From Arabiibacter massiliensis (GTDB taxonomy: Bacteria > Actinomycetota > Coriobacteriia > Coriobacteriales > Eggerthellaceae), in NCBI RefSeq assembly GCF_900169505.1, contig NZ_LT827021.1:2759400-2823399 (forward strand): DNA of 64,000 bases. Reading direction: 5' to 3'. The notes beneath the pieces were generated by a model. It made no database searches, had not been told where the DNA came from, and saw only the letters and a program-made list of their open reading frames with translations. The first letter of the stretch is position 1. Every line of letters starts with the position of its first letter. The position numbers were made by a program, and so were the translations under genes. Positions 7,685-16,873 of this stretch are shown piece by piece.

Positions 7685-7709
7685 ATGCTGAGCCCTCGTT
7701 TGACATGCC

Positions 7710-7774
7710 GAAGGATCTTCAGCCGAGCGGGGCGTCCGTGGCTGAAGATCCTTCAGCTCGCTTCGCTCGCTCAG
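7710..7774. repeat. REP-like hairpin and palindromic repeat
   Basis: A 15-bp perfect inverted repeat (GAAGGATCTTCAGCC at 7710-7724; complement 7740-7754) is followed by AGCTCGCTTCGCTCGCTCAG. The reverse complement of the latter block, next to GAAGGATC, recurs inside dnaX at 33592-33618, so this is a dispersed repeat. It lies between element E2 and the 3' end of hypA and might act as that gene's terminator. Confidence 0.65.
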
Positions 7775-7796
7775 ACGAGATGCGCGAGTCGTCGTT

Positions 7797-8180
7797 TCAT
7801 CCCGCCGCGCGGGCGAGTTCTTTCGACGTGGTCACGTCGATGTGGCTGATGTAGAACTCCCTGCCGGAGACGATCTGGTAGTTCCGCTCGGCGTGGCAGG
7901 AGGGGTAGGCCCAGGTGGAGCGGTCGAACACGTCGAGCGGGAACACGAAGCCGCACCCGTTGCACCGCGCGGTGACGGGCACGCGCTCGATGACGAGCTC
8001 CGCGTGCTCGGCGACGGTGCCGCGCGCCAGGAAGGCAAACAGCCCGTCGAAGTAGTCCTCCACGATGTCGCGTCCGTAACCGATGGTCAGGTAAACCGCG
8101 TCGACGCTGTCGACGCCCGCCGCCTCGGCGCGCTCCACCACGATGTCCACGACGCTGCGGACAAGAGCCATCTCATGCAT
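7797..8180 (-). CDS. hypA: HypA-like nickel metallochaperone with altered zinc site
   Basis: 127 residues. It begins MHEMALVRSVVDIV with the His2/Glu3 nickel-binding end, and continues with IERVPVTARCNGCGFVFPLD and YPSCHAERNYQIVSGREFYI, the HypA zinc ribbon and signature. It delivers Ni to [NiFe] hydrogenase. The second zinc knuckle, normally CPxC, reads YPSC, so one of the four zinc cysteines is Tyr. No other hyp or hydrogenase genes are in the window. The start follows AAGAAGGCGGCC and overlaps the upstream TetR-like remnant by 8 bp. Confidence 0.86.
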   Translation of the reverse strand: MHEMALVRSVVDIVVERAEAAGVDSVDAVYLTIGYGRDIVEDYFDGLFAFLARGTVAEHAELVIERVPVTARCNGCGFVFPLDVFDRSTWAYPSCHAERNYQIVSGREFYISHIDVTTSKELARAAG

Positions 8181-8325
8181 GGCCGCCTTCTTTCTGATCG
8201 AGGTGCGCGGTGTCGGTGGCCTCGATGAGCTCGCTCACCGTGATCTTCTTCAGCGGCTTTCGCTCGCTCAGCTCCAGCAGCGCCTCCACGTAGGCGTGCT
8301 TCGTCCGAAGTCCGTCTTTTCGCAC
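8173..8325 (-). pseudogene. TetR-type HTH remnant (50 codons)
   Basis: A GTG start at 8325 with a GGGGAGGG site opens a 50-residue frame: RKDGLRTKHAYVEALLELSE followed by KPLKKITVSELIEATDTA. This matches the first helix and the HTH entry of TetR regulators, but it stops where the recognition helix should be and runs into the hypA start. It reads as the surviving 5' end of a TetR gene, still well placed for translation; it might now act only as a short coupled leader for hypA. Confidence 0.5.
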
Positions 8326-8463
8326 GATACCCTCCCCGGTTCGCATGCGATCAGAATCACCTTAGAATGTAGAATGTATCCGGAAACGCCAGGACTGTAA
8401 AGTCATCGTTTCGCTTTGGCTGGAACAGGGCGGGGCCGCCGAGGCCTCATCGCACGCACGTCG

Positions 8464-8491
8464 CCCCGCTGCGAGCGAACTCGCAGCGGGG
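8464..8491. terminator. Perfect GC hairpin downstream of the FAD reductase
   Basis: CCCCGCTGCGAG (8464-8475), CGAA loop, exact complement (8480-8491). It lies 26 bp beyond the stop of the minus-strand reductase, a terminator position, but without a U-tract. Confidence 0.5.
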
Positions 8492-8517
8492 ACGTTGGGA
8501 GGGGAGAGAGGGTTTTG

Positions 8518-10413
8518 TCAGAGCTCGGCGAGGTGCTTGCCGAGCAGCCGTCCGTGGGTCATAGCCATTCCCAATGTCGAACCGGCTACAGGCGTGGCGT
8601 ATTGGAGGCTGAAGCGCCCTCCCAGCGTGTTGCCTACCACGAACAGCCCCGGAATGGGGTTGCCGTCCACATCCAGCACGTTGAACTCGTCGTCAGTGAC
8701 CAATCCGCACAGCGTTACCAGACCCAGGCCGGGTTCGCCGTTGTTCTCCTTCACGCACCCGTAGAACGGCGGTTGGTTCACGGGGATCATCATGTCGGCT
8801 CGCTTGCCGAAATCGGAGTCCGATCCGGCTTCGCACAGCTCGTTGTAGTGGTTCACCGAATTCACGAAGTTCTCTGCAGCTTGGCCTTCGTATCCCAGGT
8901 ATCCAGCCAGCTCCTCGATCGTGTTCGCCGAGAAGACCTCCACCGGCGTCGTTCCCACGACGGCGCTCGGAACCATGTTCGGCTCGGGCCCAGGGTTTTG
9001 ACCGGCGGTCGTCATGCCTTCGGTCAGGCCTTTGAAAGATCCCTCCCATGCGAAGTCCGGACCTCCATGGTGCACGCCGGCCTTGACGATGGTCTTCAGG
9101 TACTGTGAATCTGTGACGACGGCCATCAGTCCCTTGGGTTGCCGCGCGCAGGTCGTACGCAACGAATAGTAGTCGGCTTCGTTCATGAAGCGCTCGCCGT
9201 TGGCGTTAAGCTGCAAAAGGGGGGAGTAGCCCCAAGGAGCCGTCGCGCCGCCGCCGGCGTCCTGGCAGGCGCGTGGGGACTCTTCGATCATGCCCCCAGC
9301 CCAACAAGCCATCTTGTGCCCGGAGCCGTCACGTCCTGACGGACCGACCCAGCTGCCCATGGCGTCTTCGAACGTCTTGCCGTTCCTCATCTGGTATTCG
9401 GCCAGCTCCTCGATGAGCGACCAGACCATCACGCCGTTGTTGCTGAAGTCTCCCGTGCAGACGGCAACGGCCTTGTTCGCCTCGAACTTCACGTAATTCC
9501 CGCCGGCGTCCTGCGCTATCACGCCCGTCACTTTGCCCGCGTCATCTTGCACGAGGACGATGCCCTTATGCCCGAAATGGTACTCCGCTCCCTGCGCTTT
9601 GGCTTCGTCGATCAGGCAGCTGATGAGCCAGAGGCCGGTGTGATGGGAGGCGCCTCGAGGGGGAACGAGCTCCGTGTTCCCGTTGGGCACTTTGAACATG
9701 GCGCATCCCACCCAGGTTTTAGAGTTGCCTTCGTCGATGGGGTACATGTCCGGATCGAATTCGCCATTCTCGTTCACGCTGGTGTGCACGATCATGAAGC
9801 CGGGAGCCGAGATTTTCTGCCCGAGTTCCGATTTCTGAAGGACTTCCCAGCAATGGTCGAACATCGCGCCGGAATTGGCGACGTACTTCCGTATGATGGA
9901 CGCTTTCGCGTTGCCGTTGCTCACGCGCACGTACTCGTTGACCACTTCGCCTATGTCCGAGTAGTTCACCCTGTCGCGTTCGTGGAGCACCTCCGAATTG
10001 AACACGCCGATTTCACTGCCATTCTCGGTGAATTCCTCTTCCGTTTGAGCCTCGATCACGCCAACGCTCACCTTGCCCGACTCAGCCGCGGCGAGGGCGA
10101 CTTGCGTTCCGGCATGGCCCGTGCCTATCACCACGACGTCGTAGGTTCTCGTCTCGGAGATCATATCATCTGAGATTTCCGGCTTCGCCCCCAACCAGTC
10201 GATGCCGGAGGCGTAGCCGTTGAGGGGAAGGCCTGAGGACGAGGCGGCCGGAGTCGTTGCGCTCGATCCGACTTTGGCATCCGCGTTCGCGTCGTCCGGA
10301 GAGGTCGGCTGGCAGGAGCTTAGCAGCCCCATCGAGGCAACCCCTGCGAGACCGGCGGCGGCCCCTTTGATGAACGTCCTTCTACTTGTTTGCATCCCGG
10401 TTCCTTGTGTCAT
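8518..10413 (-). CDS. Tat-exported FAD-dependent reductase (flavocytochrome c/fumarate reductase type)
   Basis: About 631 residues. The twin-arginine signal TSRRTFIKGAAAGLAGVA ends in a lipobox-like LLSSC, so it is exported folded. The FAD dinucleotide-binding motif VVVIGTGHAGTQVALAAAESG follows at about residue 90, and the C-terminal FAD_binding_2 end (GGRFSLQYATPVAGSTLGMAMTHGR) is intact. Members reduce organic acceptors such as fumarate, urocanate or cinnamates outside the membrane; the substrate is unknown here. The start at 10413 follows AAGAAGGG; 10395, after AAGGA, is equally good. It is transcribed divergently from the sensor-AraC gene, its probable regulator. Confidence 0.9.
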   Translation of the reverse strand: MTQGTGMQTSRRTFIKGAAAGLAGVASMGLLSSCQPTSPDDANADAKVGSSATTPAASSSGLPLNGYASGIDWLGAKPEISDDMISETRTYDVVVIGTGHAGTQVALAAAESGKVSVGVIEAQTEEEFTENGSEIGVFNSEVLHERDRVNYSDIGEVVNEYVRVSNGNAKASIIRKYVANSGAMFDHCWEVLQKSELGQKISAPGFMIVHTSVNENGEFDPDMYPIDEGNSKTWVGCAMFKVPNGNTELVPPRGASHHTGLWLISCLIDEAKAQGAEYHFGHKGIVLVQDDAGKVTGVIAQDAGGNYVKFEANKAVAVCTGDFSNNGVMVWSLIEELAEYQMRNGKTFEDAMGSWVGPSGRDGSGHKMACWAGGMIEESPRACQDAGGGATAPWGYSPLLQLNANGERFMNEADYYSLRTTCARQPKGLMAVVTDSQYLKTIVKAGVHHGGPDFAWEGSFKGLTEGMTTAGQNPGPEPNMVPSAVVGTTPVEVFSANTIEELAGYLGYEGQAAENFVNSVNHYNELCEAGSDSDFGKRADMMIPVNQPPFYGCVKENNGEPGLGLVTLCGLVTDDEFNVLDVDGNPIPGLFVVGNTLGGRFSLQYATPVAGSTLGMAMTHGRLLGKHLAEL

Positions 10414-10634
10414 GAGGCATCCCTTCTTGTCGGATGAACCGCTCCCTGCGGGCACAACTCTAGAAACGGGAGGGGTTTTCCTCAAGAGGCCAGTATTTCC
10501 CCCGCATCGTATTTGCCGGCATAGGGGGCGATGCAAAAAATGAAGCTGTGGAAAATCCGATCTGCCCTTCCTCCTCCCTCGCTGCCTTTCCCGTGTTTCG
10601 CAGCTGGTAGAATGCCTTCAAGGAGGGGATTCAA

Positions 10635-12875
10635 ATGGAACGACGCGCTCATGGGAAAGCGAAGGGCATTTGGTTCTACTTGCTTCCGGTGCTGTTGATT
10701 TTGTTCAGCGCCGTCCCGCTGCTGTTGGCGGTGAGCACTTTGAGCGGCGCTATGAAGGCAGCCGATAACCAGCTCGAGCAGAGCTTCGCCTCTCTCTTGA
10801 AGCTCTGCTCCACCAACCCCAACAGAAGCCAACTCACTTACGAGGTGATGAAGAGGGGCGCCGACCTCTTGCTGTCGGATGGCGTGCTAGCAGAATTGGC
10901 CGCATCGGATGAAGCGGATGCAAAGGACGTTGCAGTACTGCAGGAAAAGCTTGCGGCGGTTCAAGAGGAAGTGGATTCTTCTCCGGAATCGCCCACCCGC
11001 GTGCTCCTCTCCGTCGGGGTGCGCACGCTGACCAGTACGGGGGACGCGTTCGAAGATGAGGAGGTCAAGCGGTTTGCCGACGGCATCCAGAGCGCTTTGC
11101 CCCGGTTCGCCGACCTGCAAACCGACATGGCGCAGTCGACCACCTGCCTGCTGAACGACGAGCAAGGGAACATGGCCGCCATGAGGATCCAAGTGCTGCT
11201 CGATGGAGCGTATTTGATGTATCTTCGCATAGGGGGACCTCAGGCAACCGACCTTCTCGCTTCGCTCAGGGCGATCGATCCAGCTGCTTCTGCTGCGTAT
11301 TTCGATTGCCTGGGCAATTGCCATGCGGTTATGGGCGACGCGTCGCTTTTCGAGGGGCTCGACTATGAGGATCTGGTCGAGAACGAAAGCGACACGGGCG
11401 CGCTCCATTTTCAACGAGGCGGCTCCCCCTATCTCGCTTGCTACACTTTGTTCGATGACACCAAAACCGCGTTTTGCGTCGTGGTGGGCAACGATGTGGC
11501 GCGGGCGCAGCAGAACATCGCCACCATCATGTACGGCAGCTTGATCGTCCTGATGCTCGTGAGCGTCGTTATAGCCCTGGCGTCTTCGCGGCGCTTCTAC
11601 CGCCAGATCTCCAAAATCGTATGTCAGCTGCGCAAACAGGGCGATTGCGCGACCGAGTCGCCTTTGAACGAATTCGAGGTCATCAGCGACTCGATATCCG
11701 CCATGACGAAGACCATCGAGAGCCAACAGGAGCGTATCGGCAGGATACAGCTGCTCAACACGCTGAGGGGCTATAGCGGCCCGGGTGAGGACGAGCCCGA
11801 TGACGGTACGGATGAGGAGGGAATGAGCTACTGGGTGGTCGGCGCGAACGTGGATTTCGAGGCGGAATCGGAGGCGGATCAATGCTCAAGCGCCGAGCTG
11901 AACGAACATGTCCTCGGCATCCTGCGCACCTCGTTTGCGCTTTTCGCCGAAAGCGTGGAGGGGACGGCCGATAACGGCATGATGCTCGTGGTGGTTCGCG
12001 CGCGGCGTGAACTCGTCGACCGCGTGGAAGCTGCCTGTTTCTCCGTGCAGGAGACGTTGATGGGGGAGGGGACGGCCTTGTCCGTGTACGTCAGCGGTCC
12101 CAAGGACTCGTTCGCGGAAGTGCCTTTCGCGTATCAGGAGGTCATGCGGATGGCGGCCTACCGTCTTTCGCAGGAGCGTTACGCCGTGGTCATGACGTAT
12201 CCTGGTTTCTCGGAGGCTGCGGGAGTCGGGTCTTCCAGCGAGTACTTCGCTCGGGTGAACGAGTTCTCGCGATCCGTCACGAAGCTGTCTGCGAGCGCCA
12301 TGCTTCGCAATCTGAGGGCGCTGAAAAGTCAGAACCCCCAGGCGTTGAGTCCTTACGGCGAAGCTGACCTCGCCCTTCTCAAGAGCGTGGCCGCCCTTGC
12401 CCTCCTCGATGCCCCCCAGATGAACTCGGCTTCAAGCAAGCAGGTCGATGCCGTCTACCGTAAAGTGAACAGCAGTCGCGATGTGAAAGAGTTCCAAGCC
12501 AATTTGATCGAGGCAATCGAGGAGGTGCGCGACCTTGGCAACGTGGAAACCGATGCGACGAAGCGCTTTGAGAGCATCGTTGAGTTCTTGAACGAGAACT
12601 ACGCGGATCAGAATTTCTGTGCGCAGAGGATCGTGGACGAGTTTGGATTGAGCGCCTCGAGCGTCACGAGGTTGTTCAAAAGCAACACGAACATGGGCTT
12701 CCTCGAGTACCTGCATCGGTTGCGTATCGGCAAGGCCATCGAATTGCTCAAGGGCTCCGATGCGACGGTGTACGAGATAGCCGCAGCGGTAGGATTCGCG
12801 AACACGATAACCATGAGCCGGGCGTTCAAGCGCCACACAGGTAAGACGCCTTCCCAATTCCGCAAGAAAAAATGA
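10635..12875 (+). CDS. Membrane-bound sensor with C-terminal AraC-type HTH
   Basis: 746 residues. First membrane helix at about 11-35 (IWFYLLPVLLILFSAVPLLLA), a large extracytoplasmic domain to about 295, a second helix (IMYGSLIVLMLVSVVIALA), a cytoplasmic linker, and a two-HTH AraC domain at the end (VDEFGLSASSVTRLFKSNTN and VYEIAAAVGFANTITMSRAFKRHTGKTPSQFRK). This layout senses an extracellular ligand and acts directly on DNA without a kinase. AAGGAGGGG precedes the ATG. It faces the FAD reductase across a 220-bp shared upstream region, which suggests substrate-induced control. Codon use is less GC-biased than in neighbouring housekeeping genes. Confidence 0.9.
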   Translation: MERRAHGKAKGIWFYLLPVLLILFSAVPLLLAVSTLSGAMKAADNQLEQSFASLLKLCSTNPNRSQLTYEVMKRGADLLLSDGVLAELAASDEADAKDVAVLQEKLAAVQEEVDSSPESPTRVLLSVGVRTLTSTGDAFEDEEVKRFADGIQSALPRFADLQTDMAQSTTCLLNDEQGNMAAMRIQVLLDGAYLMYLRIGGPQATDLLASLRAIDPAASAAYFDCLGNCHAVMGDASLFEGLDYEDLVENESDTGALHFQRGGSPYLACYTLFDDTKTAFCVVVGNDVARAQQNIATIMYGSLIVLMLVSVVIALASSRRFYRQISKIVCQLRKQGDCATESPLNEFEVISDSISAMTKTIESQQERIGRIQLLNTLRGYSGPGEDEPDDGTDEEGMSYWVVGANVDFEAESEADQCSSAELNEHVLGILRTSFALFAESVEGTADNGMMLVVVRARRELVDRVEAACFSVQETLMGEGTALSVYVSGPKDSFAEVPFAYQEVMRMAAYRLSQERYAVVMTYPGFSEAAGVGSSSEYFARVNEFSRSVTKLSASAMLRNLRALKSQNPQALSPYGEADLALLKSVAALALLDAPQMNSASSKQVDAVYRKVNSSRDVKEFQANLIEAIEEVRDLGNVETDATKRFESIVEFLNENYADQNFCAQRIVDEFGLSASSVTRLFKSNTNMGFLEYLHRLRIGKAIELLKGSDATVYEIAAAVGFANTITMSRAFKRHTGKTPSQFRKKK

Positions 12876-13046
12876 CGCTGGCCGCCGAAGCCTCATCGCA
12901 CGCCGCCCGCGCCGCACGATGCATATTCTGCGGCCTTCATGCGAAGAAAAGCGGAAAAATGCGCCGCTCATGCTTGACGAGGAAATCGCTTCGGTTTCTT
13001 GTGCTACCATGGTCGGCGATCACTTGTCGCCGACCGAGAAAGCGCC

Positions 13047-14096
13047 ATGGATAACATCAACCAGATCATCTCCGGGGTGAAAGAGCCGCCCCAATCCTTC
13101 GAAGAGTACCTCTCCTATTACGCCGATCGCGTGGGCGACCTGGTGAACGAGTACATCCCGCACGGGTCGCACCCCGACATGGACCGCTACCTGTACAACC
13201 CGCTGTACGCCTACAGCCAGAACGGCGGCAAGCGCCACCGTCCGCTCATCTGCTTCGCGGCCTGCCGCGCGGTCGGGGGCGACATGGTGCACGCCACGAG
13301 CGCCGCTGCGGCCATCGAGCACTTCCATACGGCCGCCCTCATCCACGACGACATCGCCGACGAGGCCGAGCTGCGCCGCGGCGAGCCGTGCATGCATCTC
13401 ACCGAGGGCATGGGGCTGGCCATCAACGCCGGCGACCTCGCGCTTTCGCTGGTGAACGGCACGGTGGTGTCCGACGAGAACCTCGACGACGCCACGAAGG
13501 TGCGCGTGATCACCGAGCTCATCGACATGACGCGCCGCACCATCGAGGGCCAGGCGCTCGACATCGGCTGGGCGCGCGACGGCCGCTACGACATCACGCC
13601 GGAGGACTACCTGGTCATGGCCACGCACAAGACGGCGCACTACTCCGGCGCCGTGCCGCTGGCCATCGGCGCCATCATCGGCGGCGGCACCGAGGCCGAG
13701 ATCGAGGCGCTGCGCAACTACGGCCTGGACACGGGTCTCGCGTTCCAGATCCAGGACGACCTCTTGAACCTCATCGGCAACGAGGAGTCCACGAAGAAGG
13801 ACTTCCGCAACGACATCACCGAGGGCAAGCGCACGCTCGTGGTGGTGCACGCGCTGCAGCACTCCGATCAGCGCGACCGCCTCATCGAGATCCTCTCGTC
13901 GAAGGAGAAGGACCAGGCCGTGCTCGCCGAGGCCGTGGCCATCATGGAGGCGTCCGGCAGCGTCGACTACGCGCGCAACTACGCCGAGAACCTCACGAGC
14001 ATCGCGAAGAACCGCTTGATCGACATGGTACGCCCCTCAAGCGCCCGCGACCTGCTGGTCAGCATGGCCGACTGGTTCGTCAACAGGTTGAAGTAG
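13047..14096 (+). CDS. Polyprenyl (isoprenoid) diphosphate synthase
   Basis: 349 residues, trans-isoprenyl synthase family. First Asp-rich motif HDDIADEAELRRG; GGKRHRP substrate site at about residue 60; second Asp-rich region FQIQDDLLNLIGN, where the usual final Asp of DDxxD is Asn. It condenses IPP with allylic diphosphates for quinone or lipid-carrier chains; the product length is not predictable. The start at 13047 is the first Met of the conserved region. A stable hairpin (GGTCGGCGA and its complement, 13011-13035) lies in the leader. Confidence 0.92.
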   Translation: MDNINQIISGVKEPPQSFEEYLSYYADRVGDLVNEYIPHGSHPDMDRYLYNPLYAYSQNGGKRHRPLICFAACRAVGGDMVHATSAAAAIEHFHTAALIHDDIADEAELRRGEPCMHLTEGMGLAINAGDLALSLVNGTVVSDENLDDATKVRVITELIDMTRRTIEGQALDIGWARDGRYDITPEDYLVMATHKTAHYSGAVPLAIGAIIGGGTEAEIEALRNYGLDTGLAFQIQDDLLNLIGNEESTKKDFRNDITEGKRTLVVVHALQHSDQRDRLIEILSSKEKDQAVLAEAVAIMEASGSVDYARNYAENLTSIAKNRLIDMVRPSSARDLLVSMADWFVNRLK

Positions 14097-14123
14097 CGCG
14101 CCCTTCGCTCTGTTGCTTTGGTG

Positions 14124-14160
14124 GAAGCGTCGTCCCAGCGTGGGGCGGCGCTTTCTTGTT
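14124..14160 (+). terminator. Terminator after the prenyl synthase
   Basis: A stem formed by GAAGCGTCGTCCC and GGGGCGGCGCTTTC (with G-U pairs) is followed by TTTCTTGTT, 28 bp after the stop codon. Confidence 0.6.
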
Positions 14161-14168
14161 GAGGTACC

Positions 14169-15074
14169 ATGGCGCTCATGGAAACCATCAAGCGAAACGA
14201 CAAGGGCCCGGCTGTCGAGGACGTGCAGCAGCGGCTCGCCACCATCGGCCTGCTCGACCCCTCCGCCATCGACGGCGAGTTCGGCGACGCCACTGCGGCG
14301 GCGGTGCGCGCGTTCTGCGAGCGCAGCGGCATCGCGGCGGCCAACGAGGTCGACGGCAAGGTGTGGTCGGCGCTCGTCGACGCATCCTTCCAGCTGGGCG
14401 ATCGCACGCTCTACCTGCGCATGCCCCACTTCCACGGCCGCGACGTGCTCGATCTTCAGCACGCGCTCGGCGCGCTCGGCTTCGCGTGCGGTGCGACCGA
14501 CGGCATCTTCGGCGCATTCACCGAGCTCGCGCTGCGCAAGTTCCAGCTGAATCTCGGCCTGCCCTCGGACGGCATCGCCGGCGCGTACACCTACGCCGCC
14601 ATCCGCAACCTCCACCATTCGTGGGAGGGCAAGGAGGCCGTGCACGGGTCGAACCACCTGGGCTTCGCGCGCGCCGCCGACGTGCTCGAGCGCAACGCGC
14701 TGTGCCTGTTCGGCACGAACGAGTTCACGCGCAGCGTCGCGTCGCGCATGTCGAACCTCGCGCTGGCCACGAACCCGGCCTCCAAGATCATGAGCGCCGA
14801 CTCGCTGTTGGTGGCCCCCGACGATTCCATGCTGCTCGTGCACATCGTCCTGCCCGACGAGCGCACGCTCGAGAGCGTCCCGCGCGTGAGCTTCGAGGAC
14901 GAGGAGTCGCTGTCGCTGCGCCTCGAGACCGCCATCGGCGTGGCCGACGCCGCCTCGCCCTCGCGCATCGCCGTGGAGCTTCCCGGCGAGATGTGGGAGG
15001 ATGCCGGCGCGGGCCGCTCCGCCCAGCACTTCGCCATCACCCTCCTCGACGCCCTCTGCCTCGCGCTTTCGTAA
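14169..15074 (+). CDS. Peptidoglycan-binding protein with two PGB_1 repeats
   Basis: 301 residues. Two N-terminal peptidoglycan-binding type 1 modules: RNDKGPAVEDVQQRLATIGLL..DGEFGDATAAAVRAFCERSG (about 8-60), and GRDVLDLQHALGALGFACGATDGIFGAFTELALRKFQ (about 90-127). The C-terminal 150 residues resemble the accessory part of a cell-wall amidase, but I see no catalytic zinc triad. No signal peptide is evident. It follows the prenyl synthase on the same strand. Confidence 0.75.
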   Translation: MALMETIKRNDKGPAVEDVQQRLATIGLLDPSAIDGEFGDATAAAVRAFCERSGIAAANEVDGKVWSALVDASFQLGDRTLYLRMPHFHGRDVLDLQHALGALGFACGATDGIFGAFTELALRKFQLNLGLPSDGIAGAYTYAAIRNLHHSWEGKEAVHGSNHLGFARAADVLERNALCLFGTNEFTRSVASRMSNLALATNPASKIMSADSLLVAPDDSMLLVHIVLPDERTLESVPRVSFEDEESLSLRLETAIGVADAASPSRIAVELPGEMWEDAGAGRSAQHFAITLLDALCLALS

Positions 15075-15112
15075 GGGAGACAAATTCCCCGTCCCTCATA
15101 TGCCCATCGAGT

Positions 15113-15460
15113 TGTCAAGTGCGAATTTTGACATAGGTCGGCCTACCTCAGGTAGCTACTCCTGAGGTAGGCCTCATCGAATCTGCTTGAGGCTTTAAGA
15201 CATGTGCATATCCTGCGTGCGGGAGCTTTGGCTCTCGATCATACGGACGCTCAAACGGGTTCACTCTCATATCCTTGAATACGGCTATGCAGCCGCTCAT
15301 ATTTCGATTCTTCTGTGTCAGGCAGTGTCGCTTATCTTTTACGGGGAAGTCTTTGTCCGCATGTTTTCGATGCGCGGGACGGTCGCGAGTTACCTGTGCC
15401 TGTTCGAGTCCGTGCTCCAAGCAGATGGGATGTCTTTAGAGAATGCGCCGCATGTCGGCG
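15113..15460 (-). ncRNA. Non-coding end of the IS110 element, candidate bridge RNA locus
   Basis: About 350 bp between the transposase stop and the element end hold no supported ORF. A 13-bp perfect hairpin (GGCCTACCTCAGG at 15139-15151 with its complement) lies near the tip. In IS1111-type elements the guide (bridge) RNA is encoded on this 3' side. The boundaries and guide loops cannot be fixed from one sequence. Confidence 0.45.
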
Positions 15461-16597
15461 CTACGCATTCGCCTGCTCTTTCTCGATCGCGCATCCTATG
15501 ACCCAGATCCAGCGGACAAGCTCGTTTACGACGGCGACCTTGGCCTTGTTGGCGTTTGCGCCGCAGGTTCGAAGGTGAGTGTAGCGCTCATAGAGACGGG
15601 CATTTGCCTTGGCCGCAATCGCCTGCACGGCGCCCGATACGCCTATCCCCTCGGGCACCGCCTTGCGACCGGACTTCCATGCGGCGATCCCCGAATACCC
15701 CTCTATAAGCGCTCGTCTTAAGTGCTTGTTGCCGGCCTTCGTTATGTGGCCGTGGCTTGCCACAGGCCCGCTTGGGCCGTTTGAAGGGATCGTTCCAAGC
15801 CAGCACGACGTCTTGCGCCCCGTGTCGAAGCGGCTGAAGAGGCCGAACTCCACACGTGCGAGCATCGCGTTTTCCACCTCGATGCCCTTGAGCAAAGTGA
15901 GCGCGTCGATGTAGGGCTTGTGCTCGGAGCTCCCGGCCAGCTCGCGCACGAGCGCCTTGAGCTCTTTGACTTCTCGGCAGGCGTCCCTCACCTGCCGCCT
16001 GTAGGCCTCGAAGGTCTTTTCAGCGGAGATCTCCTGGAATGCTATGTTGTTGAGCCATGCATCGAACTCCCGCGTCCAGGCTTTCTTGGCCCTGCCGGCC
16101 TTCGTCTTTTCGCACCATACGCGTCCGTGACGCTGCAAGAAGGCGAGCAGGCGCTGCTTGGCATGCTTGGCGGCGTCGACCGCGGCGCGGTAGGCGCGCA
16201 CGAGATCGCGCTCCGCCTCGGTCTTCTCATCGGGGATCCAGACGGTCGTGTAGTCGGAGGCGGGGTTGGCGACCTCTCTTAAGATCGCCTTGGCGTCGAG
16301 CTTGTCGCACTTGTGCTGCTTGTCCTTGGTCGATTTCGGCAGCGTGGATACCGCGATGACGTCGCAGGCGAAGCCGAGCACGGTGAGCTCGCGCGCCATC
16401 CAAAAGCCCGTGCAGCCGCTCTCGTAGGCGCTGTACACGGGCTGCGGGAGTGTCCCGAGCCACTCGGCGACGTCTGCGGCGCTCGGGCAGCCGGTGAAGG
16501 TCTTCCTGAAGTGCTCGCCGGTCTCGATGTTCATTGCCTGTGCGTCGATTGAACGCGCATGCACATCCATGCCCACATACGTTGTATACTTGCCCAT
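15461..16597 (-). CDS. IS110-family transposase/recombinase
   Basis: 378 residues. The N-terminal RuvC-like DEDD domain has YVGMDVHARSID (first Asp), AYESGCTGFW (Glu) and CDKLDAKAI (two Asp). The C-terminal Transposase_20 domain begins TLLKGIEVENAMLARVE and has IPSNGPSGPVASHGHITKAGNKHLRRAL with the candidate catalytic Ser. It is full length and uninterrupted, so the element may be active. The start at 16597 follows AGGGGCTTCCCG; an upstream in-frame Met lacks a site. Confidence 0.93.
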   Translation of the reverse strand: MGKYTTYVGMDVHARSIDAQAMNIETGEHFRKTFTGCPSAADVAEWLGTLPQPVYSAYESGCTGFWMARELTVLGFACDVIAVSTLPKSTKDKQHKCDKLDAKAILREVANPASDYTTVWIPDEKTEAERDLVRAYRAAVDAAKHAKQRLLAFLQRHGRVWCEKTKAGRAKKAWTREFDAWLNNIAFQEISAEKTFEAYRRQVRDACREVKELKALVRELAGSSEHKPYIDALTLLKGIEVENAMLARVEFGLFSRFDTGRKTSCWLGTIPSNGPSGPVASHGHITKAGNKHLRRALIEGYSGIAAWKSGRKAVPEGIGVSGAVQAIAAKANARLYERYTHLRTCGANANKAKVAVVNELVRWIWVIGCAIEKEQANA

Positions 16598-16873
16598 CGG
16601 GAAGCCCCTCTCTTGTTTGTGGCTCTGACAGCCAGGTTGTTGGACCATCCCGATGTTAATCCACGTGCCCTAAGAGGCAAAGCGAAATAACAAGCGGGGC
16701 TTCCTTGCCTGTCCGTCACTCGATGGGCATATCGTCTTTGTCTCACCTTTGTCTCGCCCCTACACCATATGGTGTATTTGCGTGTCGGTTCCATGGTGGG
16801 CGTTTCTCGGGGCGGGCGCGCGCCGTATACTGAACGCGAACCGCAGAGACGCACGTCAGAAAGCAGGTGCACC

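Larger units (their letters stand above)
15098..16732 (-). mobile_element. IS110-family (IS1111-like) insertion sequence
   Basis: One DEDD transposase lies between 15-bp perfect inverted repeats ATATGCCCATCGAGT (15098-15112) and its complement (16718-16732). Short inverted ends plus a long non-coding stretch on the transposase 3' side are the layout of the IS1111 subgroup. The flanks carry GGGAGACAAA on the left and TTTGTCTC twice on the right, so the element may have landed in a hairpin, a known IS1111 preference. Exact ends may lie a few bases off the repeats. Confidence 0.82.

Noticed and set aside
15202..15578. Small ORFs within the non-coding end of the IS110 element
   Set aside because: No ribosome-binding sites or recognisable domains; one overlaps the transposase 3' end. 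The region fits a non-coding element end better.
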